From: Klebsiella pneumoniae
Lineage (GTDB): Bacteria > Pseudomonadota > Gammaproteobacteria > Pseudomonadales > Pseudohongiellaceae
Length of the DNA stretch: 64,000 bases
Assembly: GCA_945869725.1 (NCBI GenBank)
Contig: CAMBPO010000003.1
Location: forward strand, 21,083-85,082
Reading direction: 5' to 3'
Position 1 is the stretch's first letter. The number at the start of each line of letters is the position of its first letter. The position numbers and the translations under genes were made by a program. This document shows positions 18,688 through 26,888 of the stretch, piece after piece. The notes under the pieces are model-generated. The model saw only the letters and a list, made by a program, of their open reading frames with translations, ran no database searches and was not told the DNA's origin.

Positions 18688-19446
18688 ATGTCTGAGAATA
18701 TTGGCAATGCAAGTCCATTAACCAACAGAATCATTCTGGTCACAGGTGCTGGTGATGGTATCGGGAGAGCTGTTTCCATGGCGTTTGCGCGCGCCGGCGC
18801 CAGAGTTATTCTTGTTGGCAGGACGCAAAGCAAGCTTGAGCAGGTATATGACAGCATCGTGGCTGAGCACCTGGTTGAACCAGTTATTCATCCTATGGAC
18901 CTTGCAAGCGCTGTTGCTGATGACTATGAAGCATTGGGCAAAGGTGTTACGGAGCAGTTTGGAAGACTTGACGGTCTGCTGCACAATGCTGGCCATCTTG
19001 GCACTTTGGGGCCTTTGCAGTATACGCTGCCAGAAAACTGGATGAAAATCATGCAGGTCAATGTCAATGCTGCGTTTTTACTGACAAGAGCTTTGCTGCC
19101 TGCCCTGTTAGCATCAGCTGATGCCCGCGTGTTGTTTACATCATCATCGGTGGGGCGCAAAGGTCGGGCTTATTGGGGAGCATATGCGGTAAGTAAATTT
19201 GCTGTGGAGGGCATGATGCAAGTCCTTGCTGATGAGCTTGAGAATACCAGTAACATCAAAATCAACAGCGTGAATCCCGGCGCTACCCGGACAGTTATGC
19301 GGGCAGATGCCTATCCTGCTGAGAATCCGGCAACATTGCCAACCGCTGCATCACTAGTCCCTGCTTATGTGTTTCTGATGTCTTCACAGGCGGCTGACAT
19401 TCATGGTCAGGCTATTAATATTCGTGAATTACTGGAGAAACTCTAA
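18688..19446 (+). CDS. yciK: YciK-type short-chain dehydrogenase/reductase
   Basis: NAD(P)-dependent SDR of unknown substrate. The cofactor motif is TGAGDGIGRAVSMAF, followed by HNAGHLG. The catalytic Ser is in TSSSVGRKG and the Tyr-Lys pair is in YAVSK. The length, 252 residues, is normal. It follows the MupP-like gene by 15 bases and is likely co-transcribed with it. The same order is seen in Pseudomonas. No physiological role can be read from the sequence. Confidence 0.92.
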   Translation: MSENIGNASPLTNRIILVTGAGDGIGRAVSMAFARAGARVILVGRTQSKLEQVYDSIVAEHLVEPVIHPMDLASAVADDYEALGKGVTEQFGRLDGLLHNAGHLGTLGPLQYTLPENWMKIMQVNVNAAFLLTRALLPALLASADARVLFTSSSVGRKGRAYWGAYAVSKFAVEGMMQVLADELENTSNIKINSVNPGATRTVMRADAYPAENPATLPTAASLVPAYVFLMSSQAADIHGQAINIRELLEKL

Positions 19447-19469
19447 TTGGCTGGGTAACTAAAAATCGG

Positions 19470-19853
19470 ATGATCGCCCAGAATGGCAACCTAAGAGAGC
19501 TGACCTTCTGTCGTGACAAGCGCTCGAATGAATATGAACTTGATTCCCTGGAATCGCCAAGCGTTGTTCAGACAACTAAGTCGGGAAGTCAGTGCAGTTT
19601 TACAACGGGTGTAGCGATGGATGGTTTGCACTACGATCACGAAACACTGGAGCTCGATATCAGCGTCGGCAAGCAGTACACGCACAGCTGCGGTTACAGG
19701 CTGCTGTTCACCGTTTAGTACTTGGGTGAGATCACATTTAAACGCAATCGCAGGTTTTCTGAGCGAGAGATGCAGCTGATAAAGTCGCTCATCCCTGCCC
19801 TGATTAAGCCGTTACGAGAGAGTCTTAAGTCCCAGCACACTGTGGAGCTTTGA
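19470..19853 (+). pseudogene. Decayed reading frame resembling the sensor region of a GGDEF protein, with an in-frame amber stop
   Basis: One frame runs from an ATG at 19470 through a TAG at 19716-19718 and on, in the same frame, to a TGA at 19851-19853. The part before the TAG ends SCGYRLLFTV. The part after begins YLGEITFKRNRRFSERE and ends with a helical segment LIPALIKPLRESLKSQHTV. By memory this resembles the N-terminal sensor half of a Pseudomonas-type diguanylate cyclase, where the two parts are continuous and a GGDEF domain follows. No GGDEF coding follows here; a terminator does. The family match is recall, not a search. It could also be a short intact gene disrupted by one base change. 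Confidence 0.55.
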
Positions 19854-19857
19854 TAGA

Positions 19858-19884
19858 CGCTGACGGCATCAGTCACCGTCAGCG
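19858..19884. terminator. Hairpin between convergent transcription units
   Basis: The nine-base arms CGCTGACGG (19858-19866) and CCGTCAGCG (19876-19884) close a nine-base loop. The plus-strand continuation GCAATATTTTATATATT is AT-rich. The site separates the plus-strand mtaD-yciK-remnant block from rluB on the minus strand, and may act in both directions. Confidence 0.7.
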
Positions 19885-19906
19885 GCAATATTTTATATAT
19901 TCCTTA

Positions 19907-20716
19907 TCACTCCGAACGTCGGCCAGCGTGGCGCGTCGGTCTGTTCATAGCCGACGCTGACGGGGGCTGCATTCCGGCAGCTTCGTATAGCGTGATTATC
20001 TCTGGGGTTTTCATTTCGTAGAGTTGTCCCTTCTTGACTCTGCTGGGGATAAAAACCGGGCCGTACCGAACACGCTTAAGTCGGCTGACTTGCACGCCCT
20101 GCGACTCCCAAAGCTTTCTAACTTCTCGGTTTCGACCTTCCATGATCACCACGTGATACCAGCGATTGCGTCCCTCTCCGGCAAAGAACCTGACGTCTGT
20201 AAAACGACACTGATGTTCATCGATCATGACGCCCTTGAGCATGATTTTAAGCATGTCGTCGGTCACGTCACCCATAATTCTGACTGCATACTCCCGATCA
20301 ATGCCGGCCGATGGATGCATCAATTTGTTAGCCAATTCGCCATCTGTGGTAAACAGCAAAAGCCCGCTGGTATTAAAATCCAGCCTGCCCACGGCAACCC
20401 AACGACCATGCTTAATCATCGGCAGATGATCGTAAACCGATGGCCTGCCTTCCGGATCGCGCCTAGAGCAAATTTCGTTCTCAGGTTTGTTATAGATCAG
20501 CACCCGCGGCACAACAGCATCGGGGCTGGCATTCGCGACTTTCTTGCCGTCCACAACCAGGCTGTCATCTGCGCCTGCCCGGTCACCCAAGGTGGCGGTT
20601 TTACCATTGATCTTTATCCGGCCCTGAGTTATCCAGTTCTCCATTTCACGGCGCGAGCCAAAACCCGCTCTGGCTAATACTTTCTGAATTTTTTCGTCCT
20701 GCACTGCATCAGTCAT
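19907..20716 (-). CDS. rluB: 23S rRNA pseudouridine(2605) synthase
   Basis: Isomerises U2605 of 23S rRNA. An N-terminal S4 domain (QKVLARAGFGSRREMENWI) precedes the catalytic RsuA-family domain with GRLDFNTSGLLLFTTDG, where the Asp is the nucleophile. The C-terminus is a charged tail. I use the ATG at 20716 (269 residues), which overlaps the scpB stop by eight bases. An upstream extension to 20749 lies inside scpB. The order rluB-scpB-scpA is widely conserved. Confidence 0.95.
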   Translation of the reverse strand: MTDAVQDEKIQKVLARAGFGSRREMENWITQGRIKINGKTATLGDRAGADDSLVVDGKKVANASPDAVVPRVLIYNKPENEICSRRDPEGRPSVYDHLPMIKHGRWVAVGRLDFNTSGLLLFTTDGELANKLMHPSAGIDREYAVRIMGDVTDDMLKIMLKGVMIDEHQCRFTDVRFFAGEGRNRWYHVVIMEGRNREVRKLWESQGVQVSRLKRVRYGPVFIPSRVKKGQLYEMKTPEIITLYEAAGMQPPSASAMNRPTRHAGRRSE

Positions 20717-21521
20717 TGGTCTTTTCTCTGTGGTATCCCAGAATCTCATCTAGCGGTCTTTTTGCGAGTGCCATGGCTTCGTCTTCATCCAGAAGTCCGC
20801 TGTGCGCAAATTCGGCGTCATTCTGCAGTTCAGGCTGGACATCGGGTGCTTCGGGCAAAATCAACACCCTTCCGGCAAGGCTTTCACCCAGATCAAGTTC
20901 AGGATTGATCTGATCAAGATCGCGTATTTCCGCCAGCGGCGGCAATTCCTGCAAACTTTTAAGATTAAAATAATCAAGAAACTGGCGCGTAGTTGCGAAC
21001 ATGGCTGGCCGGCCAGGTACATCGCGATGGCCAACAATACGCACCCATTCTCTGTCCAGCAATGTCCGGATAATAGTCGAGCTCACGGCAACTCCGCGGA
21101 TTTCTTCGATATCACCACGGGTAATAGGCTGCCGATATGCAATTAATCCCAGCGTTTCAAGCAGCGCCCGAGTGTATCGCTGCGGCTTTTCTTCCGACAA
21201 TCTGGATATCCAGGGACTTAAATGCTGACGCACCTGAAAGCGGAATCCCGAGGCAACTTCCTTCAACTCAAATCCGCGCGACTGACAATCGGTCTGTATT
21301 TCATGCAGCGCTGCACGAATGCTCTCAGAATCCGGCCTTTCCGCTTCGATAAAAACATCACTTAAAGCCGCAATAGTCATCGGTCTGCCTGCCGCCAGTA
21401 ATACACCTTCCAGGATCTGACGTAGAAGTTGATCGTCAATAGTCTGGGCTTCAAACTTAATGGTCTCAAATGCTTCTTCAATACCGTCGGAATCCTGTTT
21501 TTCAATGTCATGTTCTGTCAT
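20709..21521 (-). CDS. scpB: Segregation and condensation protein B
   Basis: Kleisin-associated subunit that works with ScpA and Smc in chromosome compaction. Two winged-helix domains are visible (LEGVLLAAGRPMTIAALSD at the start and LETLGLIAYRQPITRGDIEE after the middle). The 270-residue protein ends in an acidic tail of about 60 residues. Its ATG overlaps the scpA stop by four bases. Confidence 0.95.
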   Translation of the reverse strand: MTEHDIEKQDSDGIEEAFETIKFEAQTIDDQLLRQILEGVLLAAGRPMTIAALSDVFIEAERPDSESIRAALHEIQTDCQSRGFELKEVASGFRFQVRQHLSPWISRLSEEKPQRYTRALLETLGLIAYRQPITRGDIEEIRGVAVSSTIIRTLLDREWVRIVGHRDVPGRPAMFATTRQFLDYFNLKSLQELPPLAEIRDLDQINPELDLGESLAGRVLILPEAPDVQPELQNDAEFAHSGLLDEDEAMALAKRPLDEILGYHREKTND

Positions 21522-22375
21522 TCGACACCTATAGCCGACTGGCTGCGCGCTTTGATGTGTATTGGTGCAAAGGGTTCACTTTGTACGATATCCACCAGGG
21601 AGTCCTTAATGAGTTCCATGACTGCAAGAAATGTGACTACAACCCCAAGACGCCCTTCTTCTCTCATTAACAACGATACCAGCGGCACAAAGCGTTCAGT
21701 TGATAGTCTTACCAGAATTTCAGCCATTTTCTCTCGTGTAGAGAGGGTTTCGCGTTGAATCTGATGATGTTCAAACATGTCCGCTCTGCGTAATGCCCCT
21801 GCCAGTGCCGCCAGAATTTCCTGTAGTTCTACTACAGGGTCGGGCGTGTGTCGCTCTAGCTGCGGTTCCTGTGCGCGGGCAAGAAAGATATCGCGTTCAA
21901 GTCTTGGCAGTAAATCAATGTCCTCTGCTGCTTTTTTGTAGCGTTCATATTCCTGCAGGCGACGAATCAGTTGTGCTCTGGGATCGTCTTCCTCTTCCTC
22001 ATCCATACTGCTTCGGGGCAACAGCATTCTTGACTTGATTTCAGCCAACATGGCCGCCATGACAAGATACTCTGCCGCTAACTCAAACTGATGTGACTCC
22101 ATCAGATCAACATAGGCCATGTATTGTTCAGTAATAACTGAGACATCAATATCAAGGATATCAATATTCTGGCGCTTGATAAGATAAAGCAGCAAATCCA
22201 GAGGCCCCTCAAATGCCTCCAGAAATACTTCCAGGGCATCAGGGGGTATGTACAAATCATGAGGTAGCTGCGTCACTGCTTTGCCGGCAATAAAGGCAAA
22301 CGGCATTTCGTGCTGCGAGACCACTACATCTGCAGTATTGTTGTTTGTCTCCGGCAGTTGAACTCGTTCACTCAT
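21518..22375 (-). CDS. scpA: Segregation and condensation protein A
   Basis: Kleisin subunit of the Smc-ScpA-ScpB condensin. The N-terminal kleisin signature FEGPLDLLLYLIKRQNIDI lies near residue 55. The middle AEYLVMAAMLAEIKSRMLLP segment and the C-terminal winged helix (TERFVPLVSLL, VVTFLAVMELIK) complete the family pattern. The length is 285 residues. It is translationally coupled to scpB and lies 40 bases downstream of trpS on the same strand. Confidence 0.95.
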   Translation of the reverse strand: MSERVQLPETNNNTADVVVSQHEMPFAFIAGKAVTQLPHDLYIPPDALEVFLEAFEGPLDLLLYLIKRQNIDILDIDVSVITEQYMAYVDLMESHQFELAAEYLVMAAMLAEIKSRMLLPRSSMDEEEEDDPRAQLIRRLQEYERYKKAAEDIDLLPRLERDIFLARAQEPQLERHTPDPVVELQEILAALAGALRRADMFEHHQIQRETLSTREKMAEILVRLSTERFVPLVSLLMREEGRLGVVVTFLAVMELIKDSLVDIVQSEPFAPIHIKARSQSAIGVE

Positions 22376-22415
22376 CAGGACTTACCTGTCTGGTTGTCTA
22401 TCGTTCATCAAAAAA

Positions 22416-23672
22416 TCATCGATAGCTCAAACCCATCGCTGCCCGCACCTCGGTGAGGGTTTCAACAGCATGCGACCTTGCGCGCTCACTGCCTCTGATC
22501 AGAATATTGCGAACTTCACCAGGATCCTGTTGATACTGAGCACTGCGTTTCTGCATAGGTTCCAGCTCAGCAACCACTGCATCGATCAAAGGCTTTTTGC
22601 ATGCAAGGCATCCTATCCCGGCGCTGCGACAACCTTGTTGGACCCAGTTCTTGGTGTCTGTATCCGAATACACTTCATGTAATTGCCAAACGGGACAGTT
22701 TTCCGGGTTGCCAGCATCGCTAAGCCGTATACGCGCCGGGTCAGTTGGCATGGTATTAATTTTCTTAGTCAGCGAGTCAACAGGCTCCCTGAGCGCAATC
22801 GTATTGCCGTAAGACTTGGACATTTTCTGACCGTCAAGCCCTGGCATCTTTGCTGCGCGTGTCAACAGAGCCTGCGGTTCAGCCAGAATGACTTTACCGC
22901 TACCTTCCAGATAACCCATGACTCGCTCTCTGTCACCCAGCGAAAGGTTTTGTTGTTCTCTGATCAGTGCCTGTCCCTGGGCCAACGCTTGATGATCGCC
23001 CTGCTGCTGAAAAGCAGTTCTCAGCAACAGAATATCTTTTGCTGCTTTTTTACCCATTTTTTTTATGGCCGTCAGTGCCAGCTGCTCATGATCAGCCTCC
23101 CGCCCGTACAGGTGATTAAAGCGTCTTGCTATCTCACGGGTAAGTTCAACATGAGCAACCTGATCCGCCCCTACGGGCACAAAACCTGCCCGATAAATTA
23201 GAATGTCAGCACTCTGCAATAAGGGATATCCCAGAAACCCGTAAGTTTCCAGATCTTTGTTACTTAACTTGTCCTGTTGATCTTTATAGCTGGGCACACG
23301 TTCCAGCCAGCCTAGCGGCGTCATCATCGACAACAACAAATGCAGTTCAGCATGCTCAGGGACATTTGACTGGATAAACAATGTCGTCTTTTCAGGATCA
23401 ACACCGGCTGCAAGCCAGTCAATTACCATATTCATGACGCTTTCTTCGATGACACTGGGTGTTGCATAGTGCGTTGTTAACGCATGCCAGTCGGCAACAA
23501 AATAGAAACACTGATATTCATTCTGCAGTTGAACCCAATTCTTTAAGACACCGTGATAATGACCAAGGTGCAGAAGACCTGTAGGTCTCATACCTGATAA
23601 CACACGCTTTTGTGAATCAACTGTAGACAAACCCTTATCCCCTCTTGCTGATGGTGGTATTAGCGATTTCAT
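22416..23672 (-). CDS. trpS: Tryptophanyl-tRNA synthetase
   Basis: Class I synthetase that charges tRNA-Trp. The HIGH-type motif is LLHLGHYHG and the KMSKS loop is QKMSKSYGN. The tryptophan pocket region is FLGYPLLQSADILIYRAG. At 418 residues it is longer than the E. coli enzyme (about 330). The extra part lies between the Rossmann core and KMSKS, as in the Pseudomonas-type enzyme. The first 20 residues are not conserved, and a start slightly downstream is possible. Confidence 0.96.
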   Translation of the reverse strand: MKSLIPPSARGDKGLSTVDSQKRVLSGMRPTGLLHLGHYHGVLKNWVQLQNEYQCFYFVADWHALTTHYATPSVIEESVMNMVIDWLAAGVDPEKTTLFIQSNVPEHAELHLLLSMMTPLGWLERVPSYKDQQDKLSNKDLETYGFLGYPLLQSADILIYRAGFVPVGADQVAHVELTREIARRFNHLYGREADHEQLALTAIKKMGKKAAKDILLLRTAFQQQGDHQALAQGQALIREQQNLSLGDRERVMGYLEGSGKVILAEPQALLTRAAKMPGLDGQKMSKSYGNTIALREPVDSLTKKINTMPTDPARIRLSDAGNPENCPVWQLHEVYSDTDTKNWVQQGCRSAGIGCLACKKPLIDAVVAELEPMQKRSAQYQQDPGEVRNILIRGSERARSHAVETLTEVRAAMGLSYR

Positions 23673-23803
23673 TTGCTACGAATGCGAACAGGGCATGTTC
23701 AGCGTCCGGCAAAATTCAGTTGCAGTATTATTGCACAACTGAACTAAACTGATCGCGATTAAAATTTGTTGGCGATGGCACAAGGTCCATACTGGAAATG
23801 CAT

Positions 23804-24424
23804 CTATTGAAAGGGGGTTGGGTCGCCAAGGCCGATACGAATTACAACGGGGATGCCGTCTACCAGATCGATGACTGTTGATGGCTCCAGACCGCATGAT
23901 CCGCTATCGATAATCAGGTCAACCTGTTTATCCAGAATATCTTCGATTTCATAGATATCCGAGAGTGGTTGATCATCGCCTGGCATAATCAGGCTGGTGC
24001 TCATCAGCGGTTCTCCCACCGCATCCAGTAAAGCCCTGCTCACCGGGTGTGCAGGCACCCTGAGGCCTATAGTCTTTCTTTTTGGATGCATAAGCCGTCT
24101 GGGCACGTCGGCTGTCGCTTCGAGAATAAAGGTGTATGGACCTGGTGTGTATGCTTTCAGCAGTCTATAGGCGCTGTTGCTGACTTTGGCATAGGTTGCA
24201 ATTGCAGATAAGTCGGCGCACATCAGTGTGAGGTTATGTTTGTCATTTAATTGTCTGATGCGGCGAATTCGCTCGAGAGCATTCTTATCACCCATATGGC
24301 AGGCGAATGCGTAGGTTGAGTCCGTTGGGTACACGATGACTCCGCCATCCAAAAGGCATTGAGCTGCCTGCCGAATCAATCGGGATTCAGGGTTTTGCGG
24401 ATGTATAACCAGCGTTTGAGCCAT
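23804..24424 (-). CDS. yciO: YciO/TsaC-family protein (L-threonylcarbamoyladenylate synthase-like)
   Basis: YrdC-fold protein of 206 residues with GGVIVYPTDSTYAFAC, the KHNLTLMCADLSAIATYAKV segment, TPGPYTFILEAT and SGSCGLEPSTVIDL. TsaC/Sua5 relatives make the threonylcarbamoyl-AMP used for t6A in tRNA. YciO is the paralogue usually found near trpS and scpAB, and its exact role is less certain. I favour YciO because of the neighbours and the QLNDKHNLTL sequence in place of TsaC's R..P signature. Confidence 0.87.
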   Translation of the reverse strand: MAQTLVIHPQNPESRLIRQAAQCLLDGGVIVYPTDSTYAFACHMGDKNALERIRRIRQLNDKHNLTLMCADLSAIATYAKVSNSAYRLLKAYTPGPYTFILEATADVPRRLMHPKRKTIGLRVPAHPVSRALLDAVGEPLMSTSLIMPGDDQPLSDIYEIEDILDKQVDLIIDSGSCGLEPSTVIDLVDGIPVVIRIGLGDPTPFQ

Positions 24425-24592
24425 GTGCGTGACTTGAAAAGTAGTGAAGACAGAATTGCCAAAAAATAACGACGAGAGTGGTCAATGAGGCGGCGGACAA
24501 TATCAGGACATTGTGGCATTGTCGATCTACAGGATTCGTTGTATTTTTGACGCGCTCGATTTTACAAACATGCCTTGAATTTTGGAGTCCCG

Positions 24593-24892
24593 ATGTTATA
24601 CGCCATAATCAGTGAAGATGTTCAGAATAGCCTGCCGCTTCGTCTGCCCGTGCGCCCCGAGCATCTTGCGCGACTCGAAGTGTTGCAACAGGAAGGCAAA
24701 TTGGTGCTGGCAGGTCCCTTTCCTGCAATTGATTCGGACAATCCTGGAGATGCAGGATTCACGGGCAGCTTGATCGTGGCTGCGTTTGACTCATTGGAAG
24801 CGGCTTCCACATGGGCTGACGCGGATCCTTACAAGGCGGCTGGCGTTTACAAGCATGTGACAGTGAAACCATTCAAAAGGGTTCTGCCCTGA
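24593..24892 (+). CDS. yciI: YciI family protein
   Basis: Small ferredoxin-like-fold protein of unknown biochemical role. The conserved His is in RPEHLARLE and the Asp in [13 protein letters not shown], with the AGPFP turn between them. The start is the ATG at 24593, placed by TTGGAG five bases upstream, giving 99 residues. The frame extends a few codons upstream to a TTG without support. It is convergent with the following cyclophilin gene, with only 12 bases between the stops. Confidence 0.9.
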   Translation: MLYAIISEDVQNSLPLRLPVRPEHLARLEVLQQEGKLVLAGPFPAIDSDNPGDAGFTGSLIVAAFDSLEAASTWADADPYKAAGVYKHVTVKPFKRVLP

Positions 24893-24904
24893 CGCGCCCT
24901 TTTC

Positions 24905-25507
24905 TCAGGGAATTGGCGCGGGTCTGAGGCCCGGAAAGTTTTCATTCAGTGCTGCATTCCATCGCATCAGATCCTCAGCTTTTTTTGTCCACAGATCAGA
25001 TATGTCGCCAGTTATGACGATACTTTGAATTCGATCGCCACGTCGAATCTGATTAACGACTTGCATACCGCTGGTTACCACGCCAAACACCGAGTGAATT
25101 CCATCAAGATGCGGCGTTGCAACATGGGTGATAAAAAACTGGCTACCATCTGTGCCTAGACCAGCGTTGGCAGTGGAGACCACTCCGGGTCTGTTATGTC
25201 TCAGATTAGTCTCACCGGCAAATCGGTAACCCGGGCTGCCGGTGCCATCTCCTTCAGGGTCTCCTCCCTGAATCATAAAGCGGTCTTCAACCCGGTGAAA
25301 TGTCAATCCGTCGTAGAAGCCTCTCAGAGATAGATTCACAAAATTGGCAACGCTGGTCGGTGCCGCCTGTTGATTCAACTCCAGTATAATTTCTCCCTTA
25401 TTCGTAGTAATCAGTGCAGTCAGTGATTGAGCATCCGCATTTGACGTGCTGACGATTAAAGTCATTACGAGAGAGCCGCTCAGTATCAGTTTGGAAAAAA
25501 TATTCAT
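24905..25507 (-). CDS. Exported cyclophilin-type peptidyl-prolyl cis-trans isomerase
   Basis: Second exported cyclophilin of the window, 200 residues. A signal peptide of about 26 residues ends near NADAQ. The catalytic region reads FHRVEDRFMIQGGD, followed by GSQFFITHVATPHLDG and FGVVTSGMQVV, all intact. After the domain a short tail of about 25 residues (KKAEDLMRWNAALNENFPG) looks helical. It is similar in size and motif quality to the protein at 2065 but clearly diverged. Confidence 0.93.
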   Translation of the reverse strand: MNIFSKLILSGSLVMTLIVSTSNADAQSLTALITTNKGEIILELNQQAAPTSVANFVNLSLRGFYDGLTFHRVEDRFMIQGGDPEGDGTGSPGYRFAGETNLRHNRPGVVSTANAGLGTDGSQFFITHVATPHLDGIHSVFGVVTSGMQVVNQIRRGDRIQSIVITGDISDLWTKKAEDLMRWNAALNENFPGLRPAPIP

Positions 25508-25583
25508 AAGCCGTGTGCCTTGAAAAATGTCAGATTGAGATCCTTGTTCCTGCGTAACAATAAATCTGTGTAACAGCTTTATG

Positions 25584-26354
25584 CTAACTATCCCTAAGAA
25601 AAAGTGTTACCGGGGCATGGTCAGAAAAAAATTGATCAGCATGGATAGTGACGTCCACTACTTTGGATGACAGGTCTGGTGTAATCACCGGATAGTCCAG
25701 TCGCCATCCCACATTGTTTTTTCGAGCCTGGCCTCTGTTAGACCACCAACTGTATTGTTCTGATTGTTGATTAACCAGCCTGAAAGCATCAACGTATCCG
25801 ATCTCATAAAAAAGCCGGTCAAGCCACGCGCGTTCTTCCGGCAAAAACCCCGGATTGTTCTGATTAGCTTTCCAATTTTTTAGATCGACAGACTTGTGGC
25901 ACATATTCCAGTCACCGCAAATAACAAAACTTCGACCACTTTTTCTCAAGTGCAGCAGATGCAGATAAAACTTCTCCAGAAACTGAAACTTGATCTGTTG
26001 CCGTTCATCACTGCTCGAACCAGAAGGCATATACAGCGAAATGACACTTAACTGACCAAAGTCAGCCTGAAGATACCGGCCTTCGAGGTCTGCGATGTCC
26101 CACCCAAACCCTTTGGTTACAAGATCGGGCCTACGTTTGGAAAAAATTGCAGTTCCAGAGTAGCCCTTTTTATCAGCGTCAAAAAAATAACGGTGATAGT
26201 TATCAGGAGAGAAGACTGTATCTGATAACTGTGACTCATGCGCTTTGGTTTCCTGGAGGCAAAGAACGTCCGGCGATTGCAGTGCCATCCAGCTAAAGAA
26301 ACCTTTACGGGCTGCTGAGCGTATCCCGTTGCAATTGAGCGAGCTTATCAGCAT
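25584..26354 (-). CDS. xthA: Exodeoxyribonuclease III / AP endonuclease
   Basis: Mg-dependent nuclease of base excision repair that cuts at abasic sites. Metal and catalytic motifs are SLNCNGIRSA, LCLQETKAHE, CGDWNMCHKSVD, the WRLDYPVITPDL segment and the final SDHAPVTLFL. The length (256) fits the family. It is a single gene on the minus strand, followed upstream by a long non-coding region. Confidence 0.95.
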   Translation of the reverse strand: MLISSLNCNGIRSAARKGFFSWMALQSPDVLCLQETKAHESQLSDTVFSPDNYHRYFFDADKKGYSGTAIFSKRRPDLVTKGFGWDIADLEGRYLQADFGQLSVISLYMPSGSSSDERQQIKFQFLEKFYLHLLHLRKSGRSFVICGDWNMCHKSVDLKNWKANQNNPGFLPEERAWLDRLFYEIGYVDAFRLVNQQSEQYSWWSNRGQARKNNVGWRLDYPVITPDLSSKVVDVTIHADQFFSDHAPVTLFLRDS

Positions 26355-26390
26355 TTTTAATTAAGAGTGTATTTCAGGATTGCCAAAATT

Positions 26391-26536
26391 TGTTACCGAG
26401 CGATGTTATTCAAGGTTTCCGTGGGTTGTTTTGGATCGTTCTGTCGTAATATTGTTACTTTATATCGCCTAAATGTGCATTTTTTAAAATATGTGTTACT
26501 TTTATGCCCGTATGGTGTTACGATGCGCAGCGTTAC
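26391..26536. promoter_or_regulatory. Cluster of TGTTAC motifs in the xthA upstream region
   Basis: TGTTAC occurs at 26391, 26453, 26494 and 26516, with a related CGTTAC at 26531, all on the plus strand. Start-to-start distances of 62, 41 and 22 are close to six, four and two DNA turns. One copy is part of the imperfect palindrome GTAATATTGTTAC (26446-26458). A separate 12-bp palindrome, ACAAAGCTTTGT, lies at 26545-26556. The cluster lies between divergent xthA and the small ORF at 26605. A regulator-binding role is inference. Confidence 0.4.
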
Positions 26537-26604
26537 CGAAGCCTACAAAGCTTTGTGTATCAATCGAGCCAAGAAGACGTTTAATACCCACAAGGAGATA
26601 GAAC

Positions 26605-26706
26605 ATGAGCGAATTAATCATCAGTGCAAGGGCTGCACTTGTCACAGCAGCAATCGTAACAGCATCAGTCGCGGTACCAGTGTTGACCATATTGGCAGCC
26701 AATTAA
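26605..26706 (+). CDS. Small single-pass membrane peptide, 33 residues
   Basis: An ATG at 26605 has a strong AAGGAG (26592-26597) seven bases upstream. It opens a 33-codon frame: MSELIISARAAL, then a continuous hydrophobic stretch rich in Ala, Val, Thr and Ile (about residues 9-31), ending AAN. This has the form of a one-helix membrane peptide. It stands alone, with non-coding DNA on both sides and two hairpins plus a strong terminator downstream on the same strand. I do not recognise a family. The good ribosome site and terminator argue for expression. Confidence 0.65.
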   Translation: MSELIISARAALVTAAIVTASVAVPVLTILAAN

Positions 26707-26718
26707 TTCTTTGACCTC

Positions 26719-26783
26719 GCAAGCCTGATGTTTTGAGAGGCTTGCTGTCTGAGATCGGGTAGTCGTTTGACGATATCCCGATC
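26719..26783 (+). ncRNA. Two consecutive hairpins downstream of the small ORF (structured 3' region or sRNA candidate)
   Basis: First stem: GCAAGCCT (26719-26726) with AGGCTTGC (26738-26745). Second stem: GATCGGG (26753-26759) with CCCGATC (26777-26783), extended inside by TCGT/ACGA around a three-base loop. Neither is followed by a T-run. A canonical terminator comes about 70 bases later. The segment could be a structured 3' UTR of the 33-residue peptide or a separate small RNA ending at 26888. Confidence 0.45.
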
Positions 26784-26850
26784 CGGGGCGTAATGATCAG
26801 TAACACTGCATTGGCCTTGAATTTTTAGTACCCGCCCGGATGGTTTATTT

Positions 26851-26888
26851 CAGCCTCGCTAGATTCATTTGGCGAGGCTGTTTTTTTT
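26851..26888 (+). terminator. Strong intrinsic terminator
   Basis: The nine-base arms CAGCCTCGC (26851-26859) and GCGAGGCTG (26872-26880) close a 12-base loop. Eight T residues (26881-26888) follow on the plus strand. It ends the transcript carrying the small ORF. The T-run overlaps the moaB stop region, which is convergent. On the minus strand the hairpin follows moaB directly but has no T-run of its own. Confidence 0.9.

Noticed and set aside
20024..20677. 217-codon open frame opposite rluB
   Set aside because: Antisense shadow of rluB with no recognisable motifs or ribosome site.
23676..23897. Open frame between trpS and the YciO-like gene
   Set aside because: It overlaps the end of the YciO-like gene in another frame and has no protein-like features.
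26367..26714. 115-codon frame across the xthA upstream region
   Set aside because: Unbalanced composition rich in Cys and His, no ribosome site. It overlaps the better supported 33-codon frame in a different phase.
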